64,000 bases of DNA from Pseudomonas frederiksbergensis (GCF_003732705.1 NZ_MOBR01000005.1:562-64561); one strand, 5' to 3'. Positions 46,410 to 57,804 are shown, counted from the stretch's first letter. The notes: a model not told the origin generated them from the letters alone. Made by a program: numbers and translations.

Positions 46410-46474
46410 ATTGAATCAAAAAGGGTGGCGCAGTGACGCGCTGCCTGAACCCCACGAATATCAAGAGGACTCCC

Positions 46475-47098
46475 ATGCGTCTTATCCGCATGCTGTTGCT
46501 GCCGGTTCTGGCTTTGACCACGCTTTCGGCCCACGCCGATGGCAAGGACGTGACGCGCCTGACCCAACTGCTGGAAACATCCAAGACCCTGACCGCGAAT
46601 TTCTCCCAACTGACCCTCGATGGCAGCGGTACCCAGTTGCAGGAAACCACCGGTGAGATGTCGTTGCAGCGTCCGGGCCTGTTCTACTGGCACACCAATG
46701 CGCCGGCTGAACAAACCATGGTCTCAGACGGCAAGAAAGTCACCCTGTGGGACCCGGACCTGGAACAGGCCACCATCAAGAAGCTTGACGAGCGTCTGAC
46801 CCAGACCCCGGCCTTGCTGCTGTCCGGTGATGTGTCCAAGATCAGCCAGAGCTTCGACATCAGCGCCAAGGAAGCCGGCGGCGTGATTGACTTCACCCTG
46901 AAGCCGAAAACCAAGGACACCCTGTTCGACAGCCTGCGTCTGTCCTTCCGCAATGGCTTGCTGAATGACATGCAAATGATCGACAGCGTCGGTCAGCGCA
47001 CCAACCTGCTGTTCACCGGCGTGAAGGCCAACGAGCCGATCCCGGCGTCCAAGTTCAAGTTCGACATCCCGAAGGGTGCGGACGTGATCCAGGAATAA
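46475..47098 (+). CDS. lolA: Outer-membrane lipoprotein carrier protein LolA
   Basis: A 207-residue periplasmic chaperone that carries lipoproteins from LolCDE to LolB. A signal peptide ([21 protein letters not shown]) precedes the mature start DGKDVTRL. The LolA beta-barrel half is recognisable ([34 protein letters not shown]). AGAGGA precedes the ATG at 46475. It is usually next to ftsK in gammaproteobacteria. Confidence 0.95.
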   Translation: MRLIRMLLLPVLALTTLSAHADGKDVTRLTQLLETSKTLTANFSQLTLDGSGTQLQETTGEMSLQRPGLFYWHTNAPAEQTMVSDGKKVTLWDPDLEQATIKKLDERLTQTPALLLSGDVSKISQSFDISAKEAGGVIDFTLKPKTKDTLFDSLRLSFRNGLLNDMQMIDSVGQRTNLLFTGVKANEPIPASKFKFDIPKGADVIQE

Positions 47099-47108
47099 CC
47101 GTAGATCT

Positions 47109-47202
47109 CTGTAGGAGCGAAGCTTGCTCGCGAAAGCGGTGTTTCAGGCGACATTAAAGGCGACTGACCCACCGCTTTCGCGAGCAAGCTTCGCTCCTAC
47201 AG
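47109..47202. repeat. REP pair
   Basis: Arms CTGTAGGAGCGAAGCTTGCT and AGCAAGCTTCGCTCCTACAG flank a spacer with ACCGC and GCGGT continuing the pairing. It separates lolA from rarA. Confidence 0.85.
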
Positions 47203-47237
47203 GGGCTAGAGAATCAGTGAGGTTTTAAACGCACGTG

Positions 47238-48559
47238 ATGGACCTGTTTCGCAGTGCCCCGATTGCTCAGCCCTTGGCCGCCCGTCTGCGTGCCGCCAAT
47301 CTGGATGAGTACGTCGGTCAGGAACACCTTCTCGCTCGCGGCAAGCCTTTGCGTGAAGCGCTGGAGCAGGGTGCCCTGCACTCGATGATCTTCTGGGGCC
47401 CGCCGGGCGTGGGGAAAACCACCCTCGCGCGGTTGCTGGCGGAGGTCTCGGATGCGCACTTCGAAACCGTTTCGGCGGTACTGGCCGGGGTGAAGGAAAT
47501 CCGTCAGGCGGTAGAAATCGCCAAGCAACAAGCCGGGCAATACGGTCGCCGGACCATTCTGTTCGTCGATGAAGTGCACCGCTTCAACAAGTCCCAGCAG
47601 GATGCATTCCTGCCTTACGTTGAAGACGGCACGCTGATTTTCATCGGCGCGACCACCGAAAACCCATCCTTTGAACTCAACAACGCCTTGCTCTCACGGG
47701 CGCGCGTTTACGTGCTCAAAAGCCTCGACGAAGCGGCCCTGCGCAAACTGGTGCACCGCGCCCTCACCGAAGAGCGGGGCTTGGGCAAGCGGCAACTGAC
47801 CCTCAGCGATGAAGGCTTCCAGATGCTACTGTCCGCCGCCGATGGCGATGGCCGGCGTCTGCTCAACCTGTTGGAAAACGCCTCGGACCTGGCCGAAGAC
47901 AACAGCGAGATCGGCATCGAGCTGCTGCAAAGTCTGCTCGGCGATACCCGTCGGCGTTTCGACAAGGGTGGCGAAGCGTTCTACGACCAGATTTCCGCAC
48001 TGCATAAGTCCGTGCGCGGCTCCAACCCGGACGGCGCGCTGTACTGGTTCGCGCGCATGATCGACGGCGGTTGCGATCCGTTGTACCTGGCCCGGCGCGT
48101 GGTGCGCATGGCCAGCGAAGACATCGGCAACGCTGACCCTCGCGCCCTGAGCCTGTGCCTGGCGGCGTGGGAAGTGCAGGAGCGCCTCGGCAGCCCCGAA
48201 GGCGAATTGGCGGTGGCCCAGGCCATCACTTATCTGGCTTGCGCGCCGAAAAGCAACGCGGTGTACATGGGCTTCAAAGCCGCGATGCGCAGCGCCACCG
48301 AACACGGTTCGCTGGAAGTGCCGCTGCACCTGCGCAATGCGCCGACCAAGTTGATGAAGCAATTGGGTTATGGCGATGAATATCGTTATGCCCATGATGA
48401 GCCGGACGCTTATGCCGCTGGTGAAGACTACTTCCCGGAAGAACTCGAGCCACAACCGTTCTATCAACCGGTGCCGCGAGGCCTGGAATTGAAGATCGGC
48501 GAGAAGCTCAACCACCTCGCCCAACTTGATCGTCTGAGCCCCCGGCAGCGGAGAAAATA

Positions 48560-48560
<1 letters not shown>
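47238..48560 (+). CDS. rarA: Replication-associated recombination protein RarA (MgsA)
   Basis: A 440-residue clamp-loader-like AAA+ ATPase that acts at stalled replication forks. Walker [11 protein letters not shown], Walker [12 protein letters not shown] and the sensor segment [19 protein letters not shown] are intact. The start ATG at 47238 ([18 protein letters not shown]) is preferred to a GTG one codon earlier. The stop overlaps the crcB start by one base. Confidence 0.95.
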
Positions 48561-50231
<1,671 letters not shown>

Positions 50232-51626
50232 ATGGACTATCTGCCGCTGTTTCATAACCTGCGCGGCAGTCGTGTGTTGGTCGTCGGCGGCGGGGAGATT
50301 GCCTTACGCAAGTCCCGCCTGCTGGCCGAAGCCGGTGCGCAGCTGCGGGTGGTCGCACCTGAAATAGAACCGCAATTGCGTGAACTGGTGACCGGCAGCG
50401 GTGGCGAATGCCTGTTGCGTGGCTACGTCGAAGCGGATCTGGACGGTTGCGGGCTGATCATTGCTGCCACCGACGACGAACCGCTGAACGCGCAAGTCTC
50501 CGCCGATGCCCATCGGCGTTGCATGCCGGTCAACGTGGTGGATGCGCCGGCCCTGTGCAGCGTGATCTTCCCGGCGATTGTCGACCGTTCGCCGCTGATC
50601 GTTGCCATCTCCAGCGGCGGCGATGCGCCGGTGCTGGCGCGGTTGATCCGGGCCAAAATCGAAACCTGGATTCCTTCCACGTACGGTCAACTGGCCGGTC
50701 TGGCGGCGCGTTTTCGCAGTCAGGTCAAAGGCCTGTTTCCGGATGTGCAGCAGCGTCGGGCGTTCTGGGAAGATGTGTTCCAGGGCCCGATTGCCGACCG
50801 GCAACTGGCCGGGCAGGGCGCTGAAGCCGAGCGTTTGATGCTGGCGAAAATCGCCGGTGAGGCCCCGAAAGCTACGGGCGAAGTGTATTTGGTCGGCGCT
50901 GGCCCGGGTGATCCGGACTTGCTGACATTCCGCGCGTTGCGCCTGATGCAGCAAGCCGATGTGGTGCTGTACGACCGCTTGGTCGCCCCGGCGATCCTGG
51001 ATTTGTGCCGTCGCGATGCCGAGCGGATTTACGTCGGCAAGCGCCGCGCCGATCACGCTGTGCCGCAGGATCAGATCAACAAACAATTGGTCGATTTGGC
51101 CAAGGCTGGCAAGCGGGTCGTGCGGTTGAAGGGCGGCGATCCGTTCATCTTCGGCCGTGGCGGTGAAGAGATCGAAGAGCTGGCGGCCCATGGCATTCCG
51201 TTCCAGGTCGTGCCGGGCATTACGGCGGCCAGTGGTTGCGCGGCGTATGCCGGGATTCCGCTGACGCACCGTGATTACGCGCAGTCAGTACGCTTCGTCA
51301 CCGGGCACCTGAAGGACGGTTCCACCGATCTGCCGTGGGCCGATTTGGTTGCACCCGCGCAAACCCTGGTGTTTTACATGGGGCTGGTGGGCTTGCCGAT
51401 CATTTGCGAGCAGTTGATCAAGCATGGTCGCGGTGCGGACACGCCGGCGGCGCTGATTCAGCAGGGCACCACGGTCAATCAGCGGGTGTTTACCGGGACG
51501 TTGGCCGATCTTCCACAACTCGTAGCGGAGCATGAAGTGCATGCGCCGACGCTGGTGATCGTTGGGGAAGTGGTGCAACTGCGCGAGAAACTGGCATGGT
51601 TTGAAGGGGCTCAGGCGCAGGTCTGA
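50232..51626 (+). CDS. cysG: Siroheme synthase CysG
   Basis: A 464-residue trifunctional enzyme: an N-terminal NAD-dependent dehydrogenase/ferrochelatase ([20 protein letters not shown], ~1-200) and a C-terminal uroporphyrinogen III methyltransferase ([40 protein letters not shown]). It supplies siroheme to sulfite and nitrite reductases. The ATG follows the serS stop without a spacer base. Confidence 0.96.
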   Translation: MDYLPLFHNLRGSRVLVVGGGEIALRKSRLLAEAGAQLRVVAPEIEPQLRELVTGSGGECLLRGYVEADLDGCGLIIAATDDEPLNAQVSADAHRRCMPVNVVDAPALCSVIFPAIVDRSPLIVAISSGGDAPVLARLIRAKIETWIPSTYGQLAGLAARFRSQVKGLFPDVQQRRAFWEDVFQGPIADRQLAGQGAEAERLMLAKIAGEAPKATGEVYLVGAGPGDPDLLTFRALRLMQQADVVLYDRLVAPAILDLCRRDAERIYVGKRRADHAVPQDQINKQLVDLAKAGKRVVRLKGGDPFIFGRGGEEIEELAAHGIPFQVVPGITAASGCAAYAGIPLTHRDYAQSVRFVTGHLKDGSTDLPWADLVAPAQTLVFYMGLVGLPIICEQLIKHGRGADTPAALIQQGTTVNQRVFTGTLADLPQLVAEHEVHAPTLVIVGEVVQLREKLAWFEGAQAQV

Positions 51627-51638
51627 ACCCGGTAACCG

Positions 51639-51748
51639 ATCGTTCCCACGCTCTGCGTGGGAATGCCTCCACGGACGCTCCGCGTTCGGCTTTTGATGGG
51701 ACGCGGAGCGTCCCGGGCTGCATTCCCACGCAGAGCGTGGGAACGATC
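51639..51748. repeat. Composite REP pair
   Basis: Outer hairpins of the TTCCCACGC/GCGTGGGAA type enclose inner GGACGCTCCGCG and GGGACGCGGAGCGTCCC repeats. The right half matches the fragment at the left edge of the window almost base for base. Confidence 0.88.
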
Positions 51749-51753
51749 TGCTG

Positions 51754-52755
51754 TCAGGCCTGGCGCCAAACCCCTTTCCCACCCAACCGCGCCCGATCAT
51801 GCGCTGCGGTAAAGTCCTGCGCCGGTCCTTTCGGCACAATCCCCGTCGGGTTGATGGTCTTGTGGCTGCCGTAGTAATGATTTTTGATATGTTCAAAATC
51901 CACCGTTTCGGCAACCCCCGGCCACTGATACAACTCCCGCAGCCAGTTCGACAGGTTCGGATAATCGGCAATCCGCCGCAGGTTGCACTTGAAGTGCCCG
52001 TAGTACACCGCATCGAAGCGAATCAGCGTGGTGAACAATCGAATGTCCGCTTCCGTCAGGTATTCGCCAACCAGGTAACGGTTCTCGCCTAACAGCCATT
52101 CCAGACGATCCAACTCGGCAAACACATCATCGAAAGCCTCTTCATAGGCCTTCTGCGACGTGGCAAACCCGGCGCGGTACACACCGTTGTTCACCGCCGG
52201 ATAAATCTGTTCGTTCAGGGCATCGATTTCGCTACGCAGCGGCGCCGGGTAGAAATCCAGGTCATTTCCGGTCAGGTCATCGAACGCGCTATTAAACATG
52301 CGGATAATCTCCGCCGATTCATTGCTGACGATACGCTGCTGCTGTTTGTCCCACAGCACCGGCACGGTGACACGGCCGGTGTAGTCGGCGGTGTCAGCGG
52401 TATAGCGCTGGTGCATGAAGTTGAAATGGTCGAGTTTGTCGCCGGTGGAGCCGAGGCTCTGGTCAAAGGTCCAGCCATTTTCCAGCATCAACCAACTGAC
52501 CACCGACACGTCGATCAGGGATTCAAGACCTTTGAGTTTGCGCAGGATCAGCGTGCGGTGCGCCCAGGGGCAGGCGAGGGACACGTAGAGGTGATAGCGC
52601 CCGGCCTCGGCCGCAAAACCACCGACACCGCTCGGGCCCGGCTGGCCGCCAGCGGTCACCCAATTGCGGCGCTGCGCTTGTTCGCGCTGGAACGCGCCGT
52701 CCTTGCTGCTTTCGTACCACTGGTCGTGCCAGCGGCCTTCAACTAACAAACCCAT
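51754..52755 (-). CDS. Glutathionyl-hydroquinone reductase, YqjG/ECM4 family
   Basis: A 333-residue Xi-class glutathione transferase that reduces glutathionyl-hydroquinones. The catalytic cysteine sits in SLACPWAHRTLI in the thioredoxin-like domain (~30-160), and the C-terminal helical domain carries VGEYLTEADIRLFTTLIRFD and VYYGHFKCNLRRI typical of the family. The start MGLLVEGRWHDQWYE matches the family; the frame is open upstream without resemblance. Monocistronic, convergent with cysG. Confidence 0.92.
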   Translation of the reverse strand: MGLLVEGRWHDQWYESSKDGAFQREQAQRRNWVTAGGQPGPSGVGGFAAEAGRYHLYVSLACPWAHRTLILRKLKGLESLIDVSVVSWLMLENGWTFDQSLGSTGDKLDHFNFMHQRYTADTADYTGRVTVPVLWDKQQQRIVSNESAEIIRMFNSAFDDLTGNDLDFYPAPLRSEIDALNEQIYPAVNNGVYRAGFATSQKAYEEAFDDVFAELDRLEWLLGENRYLVGEYLTEADIRLFTTLIRFDAVYYGHFKCNLRRIADYPNLSNWLRELYQWPGVAETVDFEHIKNHYYGSHKTINPTGIVPKGPAQDFTAAHDRARLGGKGVWRQA

Positions 52756-52844
52756 TTCAAGACTCCTCAACCGATAAGCGTTGGAGAGGAGTCTATGCGC
52801 ATAGGTTCGATTAAATAGCGCAAAGGTTGGGCAGCTATGATCGG

Positions 52845-53846
52845 TTAAATCGATCTGTCCCGAGCATCCCAATAGTGCTGGGCGGTTTCGAAGGCTTGTT
52901 CGCGGGTCTGGCCGAGGCCGCGCAGGGCCAGGGCCATGGTGGAAATCAGCGCCATTTGCGGGTAGCTGTCGACCACATCACCGCGCCACACGGCTTTCAA
53001 ATGCTCAGGATCCAGCGACGCCGGTTTGACGTGGCGTTGCGCCGACAGTTGCGGCCATTCCTCGTCCCAGCTTTCGCCGCCAGTGGTGCCGTACAAGTGA
53101 CTGTCGGCGTCCGGGTTGATCTCGATTTCGCCACCATCGCCCTTCACCACAATCGCGGTGTCGCCGAGCAAGCCGCTGGCATCGCGGTGCACAGCTTGGT
53201 AGCCCGGATGGAAAATACTTTGCAGGCCACAGCGCGCGCCCAGCGGATTGAGAATCCGCGCCAGGGAATGGATCGGTGAACGCAGGCCCAGGGTGTTGCG
53301 CAGGTCGATCATGCGCTGAAGTTGCGGCGCCCAATCCACCAGCGGCATAAACGCCAGACCGCCGTTATCCAGCGCTTCGCCCACCTGTTGCCAATTGCGG
53401 CACAGCGGGATTTTCAACGCTTCCAGCAGTTGCTCGCTGTACAGTCGACCCGCCGTATGCGCGCCACCGCCGTGCATGAAAATGCGCACGCCGTTCTGTG
53501 CCAGACACTTGGCTGCCAACAGATACCACGGCAGATGACGCTTCTTGCCAGCATACGTCGGCCAATCCAGATCGACCTTCAGAGCCGGCGCTTTCAGCCG
53601 TTCCCGCAAGGCCTCGGTGAACCCTGCCATCTCCTCGGCGCTTTCTTCCTTGTGCCGCAGCAGCATCAAAAACGCGCCGAGCTGAGTGTCCTCGACTTTG
53701 TCGTCCAGCACGAAGCCCATGGCCTCCCTGGCTTCGATACGAGTCAGGTCACGGGCGCCACGCTTGCCTTTGCCGAGGATCCGCACGAACTGGGCGAACG
53801 GGTGCTCGGCGGGGGTTTCGAGGGTCAGTGCAGGGAAGTCGGTCAT
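52845..53846 (-). CDS. YbiB/TrpD2-like glycosyltransferase-fold protein
   Basis: A 333-residue member of the anthranilate phosphoribosyltransferase fold family. E. coli YbiB (TrpD2) does not make tryptophan but binds nucleic acids, and its gene is LexA-regulated. Visible family segments are LGAFLMLLRHKEESAEEMAG, FMHGGGAHTAGRLYSEQLL and RSPIHSLARILNPLG. The start MTDFPALTLETPAEHPFAQF overlaps the tusE stop by 4 nt. Its position at the end of the tusDCBE operon suggests a link to tRNA or sulfur metabolism, which is inference. Confidence 0.85.
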   Translation of the reverse strand: MTDFPALTLETPAEHPFAQFVRILGKGKRGARDLTRIEAREAMGFVLDDKVEDTQLGAFLMLLRHKEESAEEMAGFTEALRERLKAPALKVDLDWPTYAGKKRHLPWYLLAAKCLAQNGVRIFMHGGGAHTAGRLYSEQLLEALKIPLCRNWQQVGEALDNGGLAFMPLVDWAPQLQRMIDLRNTLGLRSPIHSLARILNPLGARCGLQSIFHPGYQAVHRDASGLLGDTAIVVKGDGGEIEINPDADSHLYGTTGGESWDEEWPQLSAQRHVKPASLDPEHLKAVWRGDVVDSYPQMALISTMALALRGLGQTREQAFETAQHYWDARDRSI

Positions 53847-54178
53847 AAGCAATTCGTCGGTTTGGGCAGGCCCGCCAGTTTTGCGGCGAGTTTGGCAGGG
53901 GTGCCTTTGAACAGTCGGTTCAGGTGCAGGCTGTTGCCTTTTTCCGGACCGAGCTTCAACGCGGTGTACTTGATCAGCGGGCGCGTCGCCGGGGACAACT
54001 GGAATTCAGCGTAGAAACTGCGCAGCAGTTCGAGGATTTCCCAGTGCTCGGGGCTTAGCTCGATGTCTTCGACAGCGGCCAAAGCACTGGCCACGTCGGT
54101 GGACCAGTCGCTCAGTTCGACCAGGAAACCGTCCTTGTCCAGCTCGATGGCGTGGGCGCCGACCGTCAGGGAATTCAT
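53843..54178 (-). CDS. tusE: Sulfurtransferase TusE, DsrC family
   Basis: A 111-residue sulfur carrier that accepts sulfur from TusBCD and passes it to MnmA. The essential penultimate cysteine is C110 in the C-terminal KPTNCL. The TusE/DsrC body (LSPEHWEILELLRSFYAEFQ) is intact. The start MNSLTVGAHAIELD overlaps the tusB stop by 4 nt. Confidence 0.93.
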   Translation of the reverse strand: MNSLTVGAHAIELDKDGFLVELSDWSTDVASALAAVEDIELSPEHWEILELLRSFYAEFQLSPATRPLIKYTALKLGPEKGNSLHLNRLFKGTPAKLAAKLAGLPKPTNCL

Positions 54179-54468
54179 AGCCAACTGTTGACCTTGTCGT
54201 AGTGGATCGACAGTTCGACGAAGGCCGGGTAATCGATGGCCTCGGCCCAGTCAGGCACCACCAACGCTCGGGCCTGGACATCTTCGGCCAGCACGAACAG
54301 TTTCAGGCTGCGAGCGTTCAGCGTGTTGAACGGCGCCGTGCCCGGTTGCAAGGCATACGCCGCGTCGCCGGACAGCAACAGCGCATCGTCGGCGCCGATC
54401 ACGCGCAGGCAACTGGACAGACGATCGTCGCCGAACGGGGAATGAGACAACACATGCAGAGTCGACAT
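54175..54468 (-). CDS. tusB: Sulfurtransferase complex subunit TusB
   Basis: A 97-residue DsrH-like subunit of the TusBCD hexamer. It begins MSTLHVLSHSPFGDDRLSSC and ends in the typical HYDKVNSWL. The start and the tusC stop share one base. Confidence 0.9.
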   Translation of the reverse strand: MSTLHVLSHSPFGDDRLSSCLRVIGADDALLLSGDAAYALQPGTAPFNTLNARSLKLFVLAEDVQARALVVPDWAEAIDYPAFVELSIHYDKVNSWL

Positions 54469-54830
54469 CAGAGGGTGATCACCTGGTCATAACGGTCGAT
54501 AAGGGCGGTGATTTCGGCGGCGGCCAGTACCTGAGCTTCTTCCAGTGCCAGAGTGTTCGGGTCCAGACCACGTTGGGCGGCGCTGTCGGCGCAAACGAAC
54601 AGGTCATCGACACCAAACATCGGCAACGCTTGCAAGTTGGCGCTCAGGTCTTTTTGTTGCAGGGCCTTGGCGTCTTGTTTTGCGGCGAGTTGAAACACGC
54701 CGTCATCAAGAAACAGCAGGCCGATCGGCAGATCGAACGCACCGCCGGCCAGCACGATGTCCAGCGCTTCTCGCGCGTTCGGCCCGGACCATGGCGCCTG
54801 GCGACTGATAATCAGCAAGGATTTAGCCAT
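54468..54830 (-). CDS. tusC: Sulfurtransferase complex subunit TusC
   Basis: A 120-residue DsrF-like subunit. It begins MAKSLLIISRQAPWSGPNAR and includes LPIGLLFLDDGVFQLA, both typical of the family. It lies one base after tusD. Confidence 0.92.
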   Translation of the reverse strand: MAKSLLIISRQAPWSGPNAREALDIVLAGGAFDLPIGLLFLDDGVFQLAAKQDAKALQQKDLSANLQALPMFGVDDLFVCADSAAQRGLDPNTLALEEAQVLAAAEITALIDRYDQVITL

Positions 54831-54831
54831 C

Positions 54832-55224
54832 TCACGCGCCTCCGAAACAGATCAGGCGGTCGGCATCTTGCACCGCGTCGTGTAACTGACCCAGACCGGA
54901 CAATTCCCACGGTGCGCCGACGGCGACCGCTTCACGTTGATAGCGCTTGGCTTCTTCCTCGTTCAGCACACCGCGACGCAGAGCAGCGGCGATGCATACG
55001 ACGCCGTCCAGTTGATGCTCGGCGACAAAGGTGCGCCATTGCTTGGGCAAGTCCTGCTCGTCCTGTGGCGTAACCACGCTGCGGGACGCGTTATAGACGC
55101 CGTCCTGATAGAAAAACAGCCGGACAATCTCATGCCCGCCGGCCAGCGCAGCCTGGGCGAACAGCAAGGCACGGCGCGAGGAGGGCGCATGGGCGGCGGA
55201 AAACAGCGCGATGGCGAACTTCAT
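54832..55224 (-). CDS. tusD: Sulfurtransferase complex subunit TusD
   Basis: A 130-residue DsrE-like subunit that takes persulfide sulfur from TusA. The active cysteine corresponds to C77 in DGVVCIAAALRRG. The start MKFAIALFSAAHAPSSRR is at the head of the fold; ten further in-frame codons are unlike the family. First gene of the tusDCBE-ybiB operon. Confidence 0.93.
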   Translation of the reverse strand: MKFAIALFSAAHAPSSRRALLFAQAALAGGHEIVRLFFYQDGVYNASRSVVTPQDEQDLPKQWRTFVAEHQLDGVVCIAAALRRGVLNEEEAKRYQREAVAVGAPWELSGLGQLHDAVQDADRLICFGGA

Positions 55225-55301
55225 GACGGACTCGATCAGCAAAACTGCGGCCATGATAATGCTTTATCGCAGAAGCGGCGAAGGGCGATTACGCTCCCGA
55301 G

Positions 55302-55409
55302 TGATCGTTCCCACGCTCCCGCGTGGGAATGCAGCCCGGGACGCTCTGCGTCCCATTGGAACGCGGAGCGTCCCTTGATGCATTACCACGCAGAGCGTGG
55401 GAACGATCA
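55302..55409. repeat. Composite REP pair
   Basis: Outer TTCCCACGC-type hairpins (the right one with a TTACC variant) enclose GGGACGCTCTGCGTCCC and ACGCGGAGCGTCCC. It lies between tusD and the DUF1275 gene. Confidence 0.85.
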
Positions 55410-55414
55410 CTGTG

Positions 55415-56119
55415 TCAACGCGGCATGTAGCCCAACTGCCAGCGCCGCGGGATTTTCAGCGACAGCAATCCCACCACACCGGCCAGCAAGCCGCTGACAA
55501 ACAGCGCCTTGAGCCCCAGGTGATGTTCCAGCACCGCGCCCAGTACCGCGCCGGCGAACATGCCGCTCCACGGAATCAACTGCACCCGCCAGCCATTGCG
55601 CCGTTCGCCAAGCATCCAGCGCCCCAGGCCACGGCCGAAGCGCGACAGGGCGCCGGTGACGTAGGTCAGGCCAACGGGCAAACCATTCACATCTTCCACG
55701 GCGGCATTGAGCATGCCCATGGCGATGATCGCCGCCAGCAGCGCCGGCAGTTGTTCGTCATAGGGCCACGCGGCTGCACCGCAGAGCAGGGTGGCGATGC
55801 ACAGCAGCAACGGCAACGCCCGGCGTCCGCCGAGTCGGCTGACGACAATGCCCAGCGCGTTGCCGACGATGAACGTCGCCACAAGAATCAACAGACGCAG
55901 GGTCAGGCCCAGGTCGCCATCACTGATCGCGACGGCGAGCCGGGTAGTGTTGCCGCTCATGAAGGACACGAAATCGCCGCTGGCCATGAAGCCAATGGCA
56001 TCGGTCATGCCGGCGAGCACCGACAGTGTGGCGACCAGCATCATGCCGATGCGCCCGCGCCATTTCTGGATATGCAGGTGGCCAGGGCTGGCCCGGTGAG
56101 TCGAGGCGGATGGCAGCAT
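55415..56119 (-). CDS. YoaK/DUF1275 family membrane protein
   Basis: A 234-residue inner-membrane protein with six to seven hydrophobic segments. Family marks are SVLAGMTDAIGFMASGDFVS, FMSGNTTRLAVAISDG and VGLTYVTGALSRFGRGLGRW. Function unknown; transport is assumed for the family. The REP pair sits immediately downstream of its stop. Confidence 0.85.
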   Translation of the reverse strand: MLPSASTHRASPGHLHIQKWRGRIGMMLVATLSVLAGMTDAIGFMASGDFVSFMSGNTTRLAVAISDGDLGLTLRLLILVATFIVGNALGIVVSRLGGRRALPLLLCIATLLCGAAAWPYDEQLPALLAAIIAMGMLNAAVEDVNGLPVGLTYVTGALSRFGRGLGRWMLGERRNGWRVQLIPWSGMFAGAVLGAVLEHHLGLKALFVSGLLAGVVGLLSLKIPRRWQLGYMPR

Positions 56120-56154
56120 CGGCGTAAATCGTCCTCAGGCAGCGACCGTGGTGG

Positions 56155-56484
56155 TCACTTGCTCAATCCATATAACTCGCAATACTCCAGCCAGTCCATG
56201 CCGGCCATTTCAGCGACTTCCTTGTGCACTTCCATGCGCTGGACCTGGTAGTCCTCGGCGGTGGGCGCGGTCAGTTGCAGGGTCAGTTCCCAGGCAAACA
56301 AATCCAGGCGCTCGGCCTCGGCTTCGAAGGCTTCGTGCAAGCGCTCGTCGCGGTACTGGGCCGGGGTTTCCCCTTTGGCCTGGGCGAGCAGGGGGTTGAG
56401 GTTATCGAGCTCGTGACGCAGTTCCGGGCGCTCATCGAGAAACCTGTTCAGTGCCTGCTCGTGTCGCTGTTCGGTGACTGCCAT
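56155..56484 (-). CDS. DUF6388-type small protein
   Basis: A 109-residue acidic, mostly helical protein without signal peptide or membrane segment, of a kind common in Pseudomonas. It starts MAVTEQRHEQALNRFLDERP and ends DWLEYCELYGLSK. The domain name is a recollection from family sequence and not certain. No function is known. It is followed by the DUF1275 gene 35 bp on and preceded by another small gene 21 bp before, so the three may share a transcript. Confidence 0.7.
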   Translation of the reverse strand: MAVTEQRHEQALNRFLDERPELRHELDNLNPLLAQAKGETPAQYRDERLHEAFEAEAERLDLFAWELTLQLTAPTAEDYQVQRMEVHKEVAEMAGMDWLEYCELYGLSK

Positions 56485-56505
56485 GGTCGCTCCTTGCAGG
56501 TCAGG

Positions 56506-56751
56506 TTACGAAGATTGCTTCTTGGCCTTGGCCGCTGCGGCCAGGCATTCGAGGGCGAACTGCTCGGGGTAGGTCATCTGGATCGGCGTGGTTTCGCCCT
56601 TGACGGTTCTTTCGCCGTCGAGGATGTAACGAATCCGCTTGTCGGTGACGCCGATTCGCTTGGCGATCCAGGAAGGTGTCTGACCGATCTGGCTGATCAG
56701 CTTGTCCGCGTATTCGGCGGTAGGTTTGTAGAATTCGGCGTTGGGTGTCAT
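56506..56751 (-). CDS. Small helix-turn-helix-like protein
   Basis: An 81-residue protein. Residues ~12-45 (EYADKLISQIGQTPSWIAKR then IGVTDKRIRYIL) read like a helix-turn-helix of the XRE/Cro type, and the rest is helical with a basic tail (AAAKAKKQSS). The start MTPNAEFYKPTAEYAD is preceded by GGAAAG. It could be a small DNA-binding protein; no partner or target is evident. Confidence 0.65.
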   Translation of the reverse strand: MTPNAEFYKPTAEYADKLISQIGQTPSWIAKRIGVTDKRIRYILDGERTVKGETTPIQMTYPEQFALECLAAAAKAKKQSS

Positions 56752-56900
56752 GTGGCTTTCCAGAAAAAGAGGTGATGCACTGTTAATTGCGCGACAGGGT
56801 GCGCGAATCGTCACGCGGTGTCGCGGTATAAATGAAGTAAAGCAGAACGATACGCCGCGCCACGGTGATACAGTCCGCTTTTTCTTGAAGAGCGAACACG

Positions 56901-57251
56901 ATGCGAATTCTGATGGTGGCGCTGGCCGCCACCCTGCTGGCGGGCTGCGCGGGCTCGGTGATGGACGACTCCCGCAGCAAATCCCCGACCAAGGTCATGA
57001 ACTCGGACAAACCGGAAAAAGTCGTCGCCCAGTGCGTGCAATTCGCCTGGCAGGACGAAGCGGTGTTCGGGGTGGATGCCGGGGCTTATCTGCAACCGGG
57101 CAAGAAGGGTGGTTCGACGGTCTACACCCGGTCGGCGGAAGTGTTTGTGGACTTGAGCAGCGATGCTTCCGGGACGCAGTTGAATTTCTACTCACAGCAC
57201 GACGATTTTGTGACCAAACGCCGGTTGGCGGCGTTGGCGACCTGTTTATAA
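56901..57251 (+). CDS. Putative lipoprotein
   Basis: A 116-residue protein with a type II signal peptide: MRILMVALAATLLAGC has the lipobox LAGC with the lipidated cysteine at residue 16. The +2 residue is Ala, so outer-membrane sorting is expected. The mature part is small and mixed, with no recognised domain. It stands alone between two oppositely oriented neighbours. Confidence 0.75.
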   Translation: MRILMVALAATLLAGCAGSVMDDSRSKSPTKVMNSDKPEKVVAQCVQFAWQDEAVFGVDAGAYLQPGKKGGSTVYTRSAEVFVDLSSDASGTQLNFYSQHDDFVTKRRLAALATCL

Positions 57252-57268
57252 CGGCTTGTGCATTCCCC

Positions 57269-57361
57269 CTGTGGGAGCGAGCTTGCTCGCGATAGCGGTA
57301 TTTCAGTCGACATCAATAGTGAATGTCAGACCGCCATCGCGAGCAAGCTCGCTCCCACAGG
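57269..57361. repeat. REP pair
   Basis: Arms CTGTGGGAGCGAGCTTGCTC and GAGCAAGCTCGCTCCCACAG surround a spacer containing CAGTCGACATCAAT, shared with the pair at 24783. Confidence 0.85.
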
Positions 57362-57372
57362 GTTTTGTGTTT

Positions 57373-57804
57373 TTAAAAGGTATGAATAAGGCGCTTCTGG
57401 AAGAAGTGGCGCGTATGCCCAGGCGGATAGTCAGCGATGTGACCGAACTCGCTGTACCCCAACTTCTTGTAAAACTCCGGCGCTTGAAAGCCAAAGGTAT
57501 CGAGCCAGATCCCCACACATTCCTTCTCCCGAGCCAGTTCTTCGGCCATTTCCATCAGGTTCGTGCCCAGCCCCTGTCCTCGGGCCTGTTCCGGCACCGA
57601 CAGCAATTCGATAAACAGCCACTGATAAAACACCCGGCCATACAACCCGCCGAGAATCTCGCCGTGGTCGTCGCGCACCAGCAAGGCAACCGGCTCCGGC
57701 TTGGCAAGCCCCGCTTGCGCCGCGTTATAGATTCGCAGCGGTGCAAGGATGGCCTCGCGTTCTTCATTGGTGGGGTCCAGCGAGCGTTCGATACGCAATG
57801 TCAT
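57373..57804 (-). CDS. GNAT-family N-acetyltransferase
   Basis: A 143-residue acetyltransferase. The acetyl-CoA loop is VPEQARGQGLGTNLMEMAEE and the later FGFQAPEFYKKLGYSEFGHI is motif B. The substrate is unknown. It ends close to a REP pair and is convergent with the lipoprotein gene. Confidence 0.85.
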   Translation of the reverse strand: MTLRIERSLDPTNEEREAILAPLRIYNAAQAGLAKPEPVALLVRDDHGEILGGLYGRVFYQWLFIELLSVPEQARGQGLGTNLMEMAEELAREKECVGIWLDTFGFQAPEFYKKLGYSEFGHIADYPPGHTRHFFQKRLIHTF

